A program made the position numbers and the translations under genes. Source: UBA2377 sp964429385 (GTDB lineage Bacteria; Verrucomicrobiota; Verrucomicrobiia; Opitutales; Opitutaceae). From it: a DNA stretch of 64,000 bases. Below, piece after piece: positions 44,905-52,894 of the stretch. The stretch is taken from the NCBI GenBank assembly GCA_964429385.1, contig CAYSBR010000001.1:198494-262493 (forward strand), read 5' to 3'. A model generated the notes under the pieces. The model did no database searches, was not told the DNA's origin, and saw nothing but the letters and a program-made list of their open reading frames with translations. Within the stretch, counting starts at the first letter, position 1; the number at the start of each line of letters is the position of its first letter.

Positions 44905-46252
44905 GACAGGGTGGCCGGGAATCCAGCAATTGTTGCGTGGCCTTGACGAATCGGCGCCCGTTCTGCGCGGAAAAAACGGCGTTGCCCGATTCATACAGTT
45001 TTCGCCGTTCAGCCTCGGGGGTGACGATATACCCCTGCAGCACACCATTGGCGAGGGTGACGATGTGCGCATGGGGATGCCGGGCCTTGATCTCCAAGGC
45101 GTATTCCACGAAAAATTCCCCCGGCCAAAAAACGAGCCCAAGCTCGCCGATGCAGAAGAGCTGGATTTCCGCCGGAAGACACCCGGCCATCGCCTGAGCC
45201 AGGCTCCCATCTTGGGCGCTCTGGGCCAGAGCCAGGGTTTCTTCGGCCCCAAACAGATCACACTCGGCGGTGCGGACGGCACTGCGCGGCGCGTTTTCGT
45301 CCTGCAATCGGCGCAGGTCGTCCTCCGCCGCCTTCATCGCCTGCCTGGCTTCACCCTCCGCAGGAAAAGCGCGCGGCTGCAAATCCACAAACGTGCGGGC
45401 GACCGTGATGGCCATGCCATCGGTGAAGCCGGCGTTTGCCACGTCGCGGGCAATGCATTCGCCAAGCCGGCACCCCAGCCGGCGGGCCTCCTCAAACGTA
45501 TTGGACCGGGCCGTATGCCGCGGGCTCTGGTTGCCGGAGGCTCCGTTCAAGAAGAGCACGGCCGCGGCTGGCGGCAAGGCAAGGGCCTCGCGCAAAAATT
45601 CGCGGGTGAAATGGGGGAAGTCGGAACTGATGAGCGTCGAGTCTTCATGCAACACGGTGGGGTGCATTGCATAAGTGATCGCACAGGCGATCATTTCTTG
45701 GGACCCCGTCCGCCGCACGGCCATGACAAGGGCCTGATGGTCAGCGGGCCCGTGCTTGTCATGCCGGTTGGAACCCACCCCGGAAACTTCCGCGGTGGTT
45801 ATGGCGATTTCCGCCGGCTGGGCGGCAGCGATGGCTTCGCAGCCGGCGGCGGTCAATTGCTCGGTCAGCCAGTGGAGATAGGCTGGGGCAGCCTTGGGCA
45901 CAACCGGATCGTTGCGGTTGCTCAGATAGTTCACCGTCACCGGCCCGGAATGCGTGTGGGTCGCACAAACGGCGATACTCCCGGAAGGAAGCCCGGTGCG
46001 CATACAAATATTGGTCCGGACGGTATCAACCAGCTCGCGGGCGACAAAAATGAGGTCGTTGGCCAAAATCAGACAGCCGCCCCCCGCCCCCTCCATATAC
46101 AAGGCCGAGCAGAGCAGGTCGTCATGCACGCCCGTGCTTTGCCGGGGCACATGAGGGTAGCCATAGAGAAATACGTGATGCGCAGGCGTGATCTTGCGCA
46201 CAGCCGCTCCGCTACGAAAAGGCGCGGCCGGCACGGGTGGGAGCGGCGGCAT
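44882..46252 (-). CDS. Neutral-ceramidase-N-like hypothetical protein
   Basis: Protein of 456 aa. The start at 46252 is supported by a TGATG junction in which the upstream sulfatase stop shares a base with this ATG. The sequence (AAVRKITPAHHVFLYGY, then GVHDDLLCSALYME, SIAVCATHTHSGP, YAMHPTVLHEDSTLISSDFP, FLNGASGNQSP) resembles the catalytic N-terminal domain of neutral/alkaline ceramidases, including the THTHSGP metal-binding motif and a second histidine in MHP. No signal peptide is visible, so it may be cytoplasmic. Proteins of this type recur in Verrucomicrobiota and Planctomycetota sugar loci (from memory), and the real substrate may be a carbohydrate or amide rather than ceramide. Confidence 0.7.
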   Translation of the reverse strand: MPPLPPVPAAPFRSGAAVRKITPAHHVFLYGYPHVPRQSTGVHDDLLCSALYMEGAGGGCLILANDLIFVARELVDTVRTNICMRTGLPSGSIAVCATHTHSGPVTVNYLSNRNDPVVPKAAPAYLHWLTEQLTAAGCEAIAAAQPAEIAITTAEVSGVGSNRHDKHGPADHQALVMAVRRTGSQEMIACAITYAMHPTVLHEDSTLISSDFPHFTREFLREALALPPAAAVLFLNGASGNQSPRHTARSNTFEEARRLGCRLGECIARDVANAGFTDGMAITVARTFVDLQPRAFPAEGEARQAMKAAEDDLRRLQDENAPRSAVRTAECDLFGAEETLALAQSAQDGSLAQAMAGCLPAEIQLFCIGELGLVFWPGEFFVEYALEIKARHPHAHIVTLANGVLQGYIVTPEAERRKLYESGNAVFSAQNGRRFVKATQQLLDSRPPCHVFATRD

Positions 46253-47679
46253 CACTTGACTCTCCGGCCGGGCAGGGCGCGGGTTGACGACCATTCCTGC
46301 AATTTGGTGCGCAGATCCTCCACGATATCCGCGTATGCCGGGTCTTGCCCGAGATCATGGATTTCGAGGGGGTCCTCGCCCAGATTGAACAACTGGGTGG
46401 TCCCTTCACCGGGAAAGGAAACAAGTTTCCATCCGGGGGTGCGAACGCTGCGGGATTCATCAAGATAATAGCCCACGAGATAGGGATGAATCTCGGCGGT
46501 TTCTCCGTCGAGCAGAGGCCTCAGGCTCACCCCATCCCAGCCTTCAGGGACTTCAAATCCGCACATGTCCAGCAAGGTGGCCGAGACATCGCGCAGATAA
46601 ACCTGGGCCTTTTGGATGGCTCCGGAGGCGATGCCGGGACCGGTCAGAATGCAGGGAACCAGCAATGTGTGATCATATAGGTTTTGTTTCCCGATCAGTC
46701 CATGGCTACCCAAGGCCAGTCCGTGGTCGCTGACAAACACGATGATCGTATTCCTATCTTTGCCGGTGGCGCGAAGCGCATCAAGCACCCGGCCGATTTG
46801 CGCGTCCATATGGCTGATCTGGGCGTAGTAGGTCGCCAGCGCCTCCTCCACGTCAGCGCATGCAAGCGGGCGGGGCAAAAGCCTTTCATCCCTGGTTTTC
46901 AAACCGATGGTCGGGGTGGTCCGGAAGTTCTCCGGCAACGGCACCGTCCCCGGAGGATAGCGGTTCTCGTAGCCCGCGGGTAACAGCCAGGGATCGTGCG
47001 GCGACGTGAAATTGAGATGCAGGAAAAAAGGTTTTTCCGTGTTTCTCCGCAACAAATCGATGGCGGCGTCGGCGAAACGTTCGCTGATATTGGGGGTCAA
47101 CCCTACTCCGAGCTCAGGAAACTCATTGCCCTCATCGTCTTGAAAAACCCAGCCGCGATACCCCGTTATGGGCCGGCCATGGCGATCATGGGTCAATGGT
47201 GGCCTAGGATTGACGGTGCTCTCTGTGAAAAGGCCGCTTGATTCGGTAAAACCGCGCGTGACCGGCCTTCCGGCCATATGCCATTTGCCCACATGCCAGG
47301 TTTCATATCCGGCGTCGCGCAGACATTCGGCCAAGGTCGGAGGCTGTTTGTCATGGGGATCAATGGCCGCGGAAAAAATCCGCCCCGTCAGCATCTCCGT
47401 CCTGCTGGGCACGCATACGGGGTAGGCACAGTTGGCTTGCGACAGGACGGTGCCTTGACGAACCAGGCTGTCGATTGAGGGGGTTTCGATCACAGGATTG
47501 CCCAATGCGGCAATTGTGTCCCGCCTCATGTCATCGGCCACGATGTAGAGGATATTCGGCCGTTCCGACGACTGCGCGGGCGCGGATGCATACGATAAAG
47601 CGACACCGAGCAGCAGCGCCATGACGCATGACCTGGCGGCTGATGGGGGCGACAGGGGCCGATGATCTGCCGGAATCAT
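46252..47679 (-). CDS. Type I sulfatase, secreted
   Basis: Protein of 475 aa with a signal peptide (SCVMALLLGVALSYASAPAQ). The catalytic core starts at PNILYIVADDMRRDT. The formylglycine cysteine C89 is in CVPSRTEMLTGR. Later motifs are ETWHVGKWHMAGRP, FTSPHDPWLLPAGY, IVFVSDHGLALGSHGLIGKQ and YLRDVSATLLDMCG. It is more like the choline-sulfatase/iduronate-sulfatase branch than the sulfatase at 40878-42536, but the substrate is unresolved. It overlaps the upstream gene by 4 nt (ATGA) and is joined to the next by TGATG, indicating tight translational coupling. It needs an FGE for activity; one is encoded at 39633-40694. Confidence 0.9.
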   Translation of the reverse strand: MIPADHRPLSPPSAARSCVMALLLGVALSYASAPAQSSERPNILYIVADDMRRDTIAALGNPVIETPSIDSLVRQGTVLSQANCAYPVCVPSRTEMLTGRIFSAAIDPHDKQPPTLAECLRDAGYETWHVGKWHMAGRPVTRGFTESSGLFTESTVNPRPPLTHDRHGRPITGYRGWVFQDDEGNEFPELGVGLTPNISERFADAAIDLLRRNTEKPFFLHLNFTSPHDPWLLPAGYENRYPPGTVPLPENFRTTPTIGLKTRDERLLPRPLACADVEEALATYYAQISHMDAQIGRVLDALRATGKDRNTIIVFVSDHGLALGSHGLIGKQNLYDHTLLVPCILTGPGIASGAIQKAQVYLRDVSATLLDMCGFEVPEGWDGVSLRPLLDGETAEIHPYLVGYYLDESRSVRTPGWKLVSFPGEGTTQLFNLGEDPLEIHDLGQDPAYADIVEDLRTKLQEWSSTRALPGRRVK

Positions 47680-49205
47680 TGGTTGCTTGCTTTCAAACGC
47701 TCCACCGCAACCGCCATCGCTTCAATGAGTAGGGAGGTCTGCTTTTCCTTGTGGTAGTAACTTTCCTTGATCCTTCCGAATGGCGTTTCACCCAGATAAT
47801 GAGGGTCGAGCACCGCATTGATTTCCGGAGTATCCAGGCTGGCAAGGATCCGCTTGAGGTCGGGCCATTTCCACTGGTTTTGATAACCGGTTCTTTCCTG
47901 CCAAGGCCGGACCGCGGCGAGAAACCCGGTGAGCGGATCCAACAAGTCGCGCTTGTTCTTTTCTGCATCCAGCAAATCGGCATAGGCGGCGGCGACCCGC
48001 AATTGCATGCCCAGATCCGTAACGTAACGGGCCGGATCCCGGAATATGAGTCCCTTTAAATCACCGCCTGTCAGACCGTCATGATCGATAGCGGCAAGTT
48101 TGTCGGCCGCGCGCTTCATGGTGAGAGTATCCTCGGAGGACAAGGCCTGCCAGGCGTGAGCGATGGCTTCGCCGTGACCCGGGATCAAACGCTCCGCAAA
48201 CTTCTGGAAGTCTTCCGCCTGCACCGTCTGCGTTTGCGTGCCTTTGACGAAGGCCAACGTGTTGGGCAGCTGGAGGACGTGCGATTGGGCGTTGCCGACG
48301 ATCCCACGCGGAGCGGGCTCGGTTCCGGCCTTGTGGGCCTTTACGGGCCAGAAATTGGTGAATGGAAATTGCGGCTCCTGCTCGATCTGGCCGTAGCGAA
48401 AATTCACCACCCTGTCCTCAAGCCCAAGCGCCGTGGCGGCTTCCAGGTTATTGGCCAGCAACCAAGGTTCGGGATTCTTTTTCTTCAAAAGGGAAAGAAC
48501 CTCCGTGAACTCATCCTTGGTGCCGCGTTTGAAATTGCCCGTTTCGTAATAACGGCTGTAGGCCGGCCAGCCGGCATGCATCCAGTACACCAGCTCGATC
48601 CCGGGACGGAATGCATCAAACATCTTCCGATGGGCCATGAGCAAATCAACGAACACCTCGTTCGTTGATCCCGGATAGCCACCCGGGTCGCTGTCGATGA
48701 TGACAAAACCGTCGGCATGGGCAAGCGGCTGGAGAACCCGGGATCGACGTTTGATCATTTCCGCGACGGCTTCGGCATCATTGGGATCCACGCGCAGATC
48801 AGAATGAAAGAAATGCCGGTGTTCGAAATCGGCCTGGATGGCGACGGCATCGTCCGCGACAATGTTGGGGCAAAGCACCACGTAGAAACGCAGCCCCAGC
48901 TCATCATGCGCAAAGTCGATGACACGGGCGATTTTCTGAATATGGGCCTCGTCGCTGGGCGTAAGCTCCTTCGGCATGGTCTCGATCAATGGCCAGAAAA
49001 GCACGGTGTTGTAACCAAGCTCCCGCAGTCCCGTGAGGTATCCCTGCCAGTCCTCAAAAGTCCAGGTTCGGGCGGCATACGGATGGTTATACGGCCAATG
49101 GGTGTGGATATACATGCCCACAATCGGTTTGTGCGGAGCGGCGGCCTGCAGCCCCGGGGCCAGCAGCGTGGTCAGGCAGATAACGGCAAAGAGGAGAGAT
49201 TTCAT
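47676..49205 (-). CDS. Secreted putative TIM-barrel glycosidase (paralogue 1)
   Basis: Protein of 509 aa with a signal peptide (KSLLFAVICLTTLLAPGLQA). I do not recognise an established family. The N-terminal half looks like a beta/alpha barrel: VGMYIHTHWPYNHPYAARTW, GYNTVLFWPLIETMP, RFYVVLCPNIVADD, ADGFVIIDSDPGGYPGS and GIELVYWMHAGWPAYSRYY. Acidic and aromatic residues at strand ends would suit a glycoside hydrolase. The C-terminal half is helical. It is clearly paralogous to the protein at 51270-52856. Its operon with sulfatases and a sugar porter suggests action on a sulfated glycan or glycoside. Confidence 0.65.
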   Translation of the reverse strand: MKSLLFAVICLTTLLAPGLQAAAPHKPIVGMYIHTHWPYNHPYAARTWTFEDWQGYLTGLRELGYNTVLFWPLIETMPKELTPSDEAHIQKIARVIDFAHDELGLRFYVVLCPNIVADDAVAIQADFEHRHFFHSDLRVDPNDAEAVAEMIKRRSRVLQPLAHADGFVIIDSDPGGYPGSTNEVFVDLLMAHRKMFDAFRPGIELVYWMHAGWPAYSRYYETGNFKRGTKDEFTEVLSLLKKKNPEPWLLANNLEAATALGLEDRVVNFRYGQIEQEPQFPFTNFWPVKAHKAGTEPAPRGIVGNAQSHVLQLPNTLAFVKGTQTQTVQAEDFQKFAERLIPGHGEAIAHAWQALSSEDTLTMKRAADKLAAIDHDGLTGGDLKGLIFRDPARYVTDLGMQLRVAAAYADLLDAEKNKRDLLDPLTGFLAAVRPWQERTGYQNQWKWPDLKRILASLDTPEINAVLDPHYLGETPFGRIKESYYHKEKQTSLLIEAMAVAVERLKASNQ

Positions 49206-49218
49206 AGGGGGAGGGGAT

Positions 49219-50598
49219 TTAATCGCGCGCTTGGGAAAGCTTCAGCCAGTGGCCGCCGATTTCCTCGAGTGTCTTGTCTTTGGTCTCGGGCAACAGGCGC
49301 CAGACGAACACCGAGCAGGAAAGGCAGATGCCGGAAAAAATGAGAAACGTGCCGCCCGGGTTCCCCCACACATTCTTGAAGTAGTCGAGCATGGCGGGAA
49401 ACAGGTTGGTGGTGATATAAGATGCGGTGAACATCGCGGTGGTCGCGATGGACATGGCTACGCCGCGTATCCGGTTGGGGAATATCTCGGAAAGCACCAC
49501 CCAACTCAGCGGGGCAAGCGTCAACGTAAAGGCACCGGTGGCCAGAAATATGCCGGTCAACGTGGCCCACGGCGGGAGGGCGTAGTTGAATTTGCAGAAC
49601 ATGATGGCTTCCCCTATGGCCATCCCGACAGGGCCGACGATCAGGATGGGCCGCCGGCCGAACCGGGATATCAGCCAGAAGGAAGCCACGGTGCACAGGG
49701 TGATCCAACTGGTGACATAAACACTGTTGAGAATGGCGTCAGGCGCGTTTGTGACGCCGGCTTCCATGAACAATGTCGGCGTATAGATCAGAATCATGTT
49801 CACCCCGTTGATCTGGGAAAAAACCATCAGGATCACCCCGATAAGAACGGCCCGCCGGATGCCAGGACGCAGCAGTTCACCGAAACCACCTTTTTCCTCC
49901 TTCAGCTCTCCAGTAATTTCCGCCAGCTCCCTCCGGGCCTGCGTTTCCCCGTTGATTCTGGTCAAGACAGCCAATGCCTCGTCATTGCGGCCTCGTGTCG
50001 CCAGCCAGCGCGGGCTGTTGGGCACGTAAAGCAGGCATATGCCCAAGATCGCCGATGGCAGCGCCTCGGTGGCAAACATCCACCGCCAATGGCCGCCAAA
50101 GGACAGGAGATAGGCCACGTAAACTGACAGGGTCAGGCCAACGACGATGGCCAGTTGATTCAGGATCACCATCCTGCCCCGCAAGTGAGCCGGTGATATC
50201 TCGGCAATATACATGGGCGAGATGGTGGATGCGAGACCCACGCCAATGCCGCCAATAAAACGCCAGAAGCTGAAATCCCAGGGCCCGACGGGCAGGGCGC
50301 TGCCTATGGCGGAAACGACGAACAGGATGGCCGAAATTTCCAAACAACGGTTCCGCCCCCAGCGATCGGACATGAATATGCCCACCAGCGCCCCGAATGG
50401 GCACCCCAGAATGGCACTGCCCGTCACCGCCCCCATCATGAACGGACTCAGTGACCATTCCTCCTGAAGGAAGAGAATCGCTCCGGATATGATGGAAAGG
50501 TCATAGCCGAACAGAAATCCACCCACGGCCGCCACCATCGTAACCAGCAGCAGATAGGTGAAGGAGGCGCGACGGCCTGTAGCGGCGGCGGAGGTCAT
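49219..50598 (-). CDS. MFS sugar porter
   Basis: Protein of 459 aa with about twelve hydrophobic segments. Sugar-porter signatures are present: GGFLFGYDLSIISGAI in helix 1, SDRWGRNRC after helix 2, FWRFIGGIGVGLASTISPMY with AEISPAHLRGR, VPNSPRWLATRGRNDEA in the central loop, and QINGVNMILIYTPTLF in helix 7. It would carry a monosaccharide, probably with protons, across the inner membrane. It overlaps the cupin gene by 4 nt (ATGA) and precedes the glycosidase-like gene by 13 nt. Confidence 0.93.
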   Translation of the reverse strand: MTSAAATGRRASFTYLLLVTMVAAVGGFLFGYDLSIISGAILFLQEEWSLSPFMMGAVTGSAILGCPFGALVGIFMSDRWGRNRCLEISAILFVVSAIGSALPVGPWDFSFWRFIGGIGVGLASTISPMYIAEISPAHLRGRMVILNQLAIVVGLTLSVYVAYLLSFGGHWRWMFATEALPSAILGICLLYVPNSPRWLATRGRNDEALAVLTRINGETQARRELAEITGELKEEKGGFGELLRPGIRRAVLIGVILMVFSQINGVNMILIYTPTLFMEAGVTNAPDAILNSVYVTSWITLCTVASFWLISRFGRRPILIVGPVGMAIGEAIMFCKFNYALPPWATLTGIFLATGAFTLTLAPLSWVVLSEIFPNRIRGVAMSIATTAMFTASYITTNLFPAMLDYFKNVWGNPGGTFLIFSGICLSCSVFVWRLLPETKDKTLEEIGGHWLKLSQARD

Positions 50599-51125
50599 TG
50601 GGGTGAAGTGTAGTTTCCTCCGATGGGGATGCGGGAGTCTTCGAAAAAGTTGTCATCAATCTGACAGGGCATACTGAGCTCCAAGAGCAGCGTGGGGCCA
50701 AGCCCGCGGAATCCGTGGGGAACCCCGGGGGAGATCGGCAGGCGGTCCCCCTCGTTCAAGATCAGGGTTTTCTCACCATAACTTACCTCAAGCCGCCCTT
50801 TGATCACAAAGAAGGTCTCATGCTTTGTCACATGGTGGTGGCGGGGGCAGCTTTGCCCATCGAAGACAAAAAGATATTTTCCGCAGTACCCCGCCGCGGC
50901 TTCGTTCGCTATCCAAAACTCGATCAGTCCGGTTTGGCTGAACTGCCCCAAACCGAAGTCCAGCACCAGCGGCCGCACCCTCGGGAGCGCAACCTTCCAC
51001 TCGTCAGCCTGCTGGCAAAAGCGCCGCAGCGCTTCGTCCGCAGCAGGACCATGCACACTGATCCCCAGCCCTTTATCCAACTCGTCCATGGCCATGGGAT
51101 CGCCCATCTCCGGCGGTGTTTTCAT
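50595..51125 (-). CDS. Cupin protein, D-lyxose-isomerase-like
   Basis: Protein of up to 176 aa. The cupin core shows CPRHHHVTKHETFFVIKGRL, then GDRLPISPGVPHGF: two histidines plus a glutamate in motif 1 and a histidine in motif 2, sufficient for a metal site. The K-x-E spacing and preceding KYLFVFDGQ resemble the D-lyxose ketol-isomerase family. An isomerase step would fit the neighbouring FGGY kinase and aldolase. The ATG at 51125 directly abuts operator-like element B and lacks a ribosome-binding site. An internal ATG at 51095 has GGAGAT upstream and may be the real start. Confidence 0.7.
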   Translation of the reverse strand: MKTPPEMGDPMAMDELDKGLGISVHGPAADEALRRFCQQADEWKVALPRVRPLVLDFGLGQFSQTGLIEFWIANEAAAGYCGKYLFVFDGQSCPRHHHVTKHETFFVIKGRLEVSYGEKTLILNEGDRLPISPGVPHGFRGLGPTLLLELSMPCQIDDNFFEDSRIPIGGNYTSPQ

Positions 51126-51126
51126 T

Positions 51127-51162
51127 TTGGTATAATATGTTAATAATTGTTCAAATCTAACA
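51127..51162 (-). promoter_or_regulatory. Operator-like element B (TGTTA + AACA boxes, 10-bp period)
   Basis: On the minus strand TGTTA (51162-51158) is followed by AACA at 51151 and 51141 and by ACCA at 51131, again at exact 10-bp steps. It matches element C at 26 of 36 positions. It heads the cupin-MFS-glycosidase-sulfatase-ceramidase-kinase-DeoR unit and reaches to within 2 nt of the annotated cupin start. Confidence 0.55.
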
Positions 51163-51269
51163 GGCTGCTGGCCATGTCAACGCCTGATATGAAACTGGTG
51201 TTGTCCTCATCCAACAGGGGCCCATCCGCGCGGATTCTTCTGCATGATTCGAAAGATCGGGCCGAGGTT

Positions 51270-52856
51270 TCATTTACTCCTGACTGGTGGATGGAGCCGG
51301 ACGAACTCCTCCCGCGCTTCCTGCAAAGCCTGGATCAGCCGTTTGGTAAAATGCTCCAGATCAGCCAGGCCGTTTTTGACGCGGTCGAAAGGCGTCGCCC
51401 CCTCCTTGCTTACTATCGTCAGCGTATCCATCACCCCGTTTATTTTGGGGTGGTCCAGGCGTCGCAGCGCTTCCTGCATCTCCGGCCAGCGCCAATTACC
51501 ACCGTAACCATGCCTGGCCTGCCAGGCGGAGACGGCATTCACAAACGCTGAAAATGACTGCGCCACGGCCTGGGGGTCATCCCGGGCATCCTCCATCGCC
51601 ATGGCGAATCTGCCCAAGGCCGATCGAGCTTCCAACTGCAGAACCAGATCAGCCACAAAGCGCTCGCCCCCGCCGATCATCAACCCGTGGAGCGGCCCCG
51701 CCTCAAATCCGGTTTTTTTCAAAACCCTCAATGCGGCCGCCGCCCGGTCCATCCGGTTGGCGTCGGCTCCCTGCAACGCCTCCCACGCCTCCACGATCCG
51801 CTCCCCTTCCCCCGTGATCAACCCGTCGGCAAACACCACGTAGTCCGCTCGCCCCAACGGCAACCCCCGGGCCCCCCGCGCAAACGCAAAAGTATTGGGC
51901 AATTGCACGACATGGGTCTGGGAATTCCCCAATACCCCCCGCGCCCCTTTGCGCCGCCCGCCTTCATAGGCTTGGTCGTAGCCAAACAGCGTAAATGGAA
52001 ACGAAGGTTCCTTCTCAATCGCGCCGTAGGGAAAGCCGAGCACCCGGTCGCCCATGCCGAGGGAGTCCGCCAGATCCGCAGGAAACCCGCTGGAGGCCAC
52101 GCTCCATGGCTCGACATTCTGTTTCGCCAGCAACCGCATGGCCTCGCGCGGCTCGTCCTGCGTTCCCCGCTTCAGTTCGCCGGTTGCATAAAACCTGCCA
52201 TAGGCCTCCCACCCAAAGTGGGTCCAGTACACCAGCTCAATCCCCGGTCGCAACCGGTCCAGCATCCGCCGATGCGCCTTGAGCAGATAAACGAAATCCA
52301 GGTTGCTCGAATGCGGAAAACCGCCCGGATCGCTGTCGATCACAAAAACGCCATCCGCTTCCGCCAACGGCCGCAGCAGCGTTTCACGCCAGCCCACCAG
52401 ACGGCCCAGCGCCACGGGATCAGCCGGATCCACGCGATCGTCCGTGATAAAGAAGGGCCGGTCGGTAAAACCGTAGCGGCCAGCCACCTCATCCTTGGCC
52501 GAAACATTCGGGCACAGCACCAGATTGACGCGCATGGCAAACTCATCGTGAGCCATGCGGATCACCGCCGCGATCTTCCCGATGTTCTCTTCATCGCTCG
52601 GCGTAAGCGGATTGGGCATGGTTTCCAGCATCGGCCAGATCAGGACCATGTTATACCCCAGGCGGCTGATGCCATCCAGGTAGCCGCGCCAGTCATCAAG
52701 CGTCCATGTCCGTGCCGCATAGGGGTGATGGTAGGACCAGTGCTGGTGGATGTAGATTCCCAGATCAGTGCGTCCCTCCACACGGTCCGCCCCGATCACA
52801 CGGTCCCATGGGCACAGCAAAGCCAGAGCGAGCAATCCAAGTCGTGTTATCATCAT
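51270..52856 (-). CDS. Secreted putative TIM-barrel glycosidase (paralogue 2)
   Basis: Protein of 528 aa from ATG 52856, chosen because it gives a signal peptide (MMITRLGLLALALLCPW) and a 38-nt gap after the TonB-receptor stop. A longer frame would run into that gene. It parallels the 47676-49205 protein throughout: LGIYIHQHWSYHHPYAARTW, GYNMVLIWPMLETMPNPLTP, NLVLCPNVSAKDE, ADGVFVIDSDPGGFPHSS and GIELVYWTHFGWEAYGRFY. The shared aspartates in DSDPGG and aromatic-rich strand ends may mark an active site. No known family was assigned. It is the last gene of the unit that begins with the aminotransferase. Confidence 0.65.
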   Translation of the reverse strand: MMITRLGLLALALLCPWDRVIGADRVEGRTDLGIYIHQHWSYHHPYAARTWTLDDWRGYLDGISRLGYNMVLIWPMLETMPNPLTPSDEENIGKIAAVIRMAHDEFAMRVNLVLCPNVSAKDEVAGRYGFTDRPFFITDDRVDPADPVALGRLVGWRETLLRPLAEADGVFVIDSDPGGFPHSSNLDFVYLLKAHRRMLDRLRPGIELVYWTHFGWEAYGRFYATGELKRGTQDEPREAMRLLAKQNVEPWSVASSGFPADLADSLGMGDRVLGFPYGAIEKEPSFPFTLFGYDQAYEGGRRKGARGVLGNSQTHVVQLPNTFAFARGARGLPLGRADYVVFADGLITGEGERIVEAWEALQGADANRMDRAAAALRVLKKTGFEAGPLHGLMIGGGERFVADLVLQLEARSALGRFAMAMEDARDDPQAVAQSFSAFVNAVSAWQARHGYGGNWRWPEMQEALRRLDHPKINGVMDTLTIVSKEGATPFDRVKNGLADLEHFTKRLIQALQEAREEFVRLHPPVRSK

Positions 52857-52894
52857 GACAACAGGTTCCGATGCAAACAGACGGCACCCGGAGG

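Noticed and set aside
51147..51551. Plus-strand ORF starting next to a TATAAT-like sequence
   Set aside because: It runs opposite the glycosidase-like gene and has no recognisable protein character. The AT-rich patch is better explained as operator-like element B.
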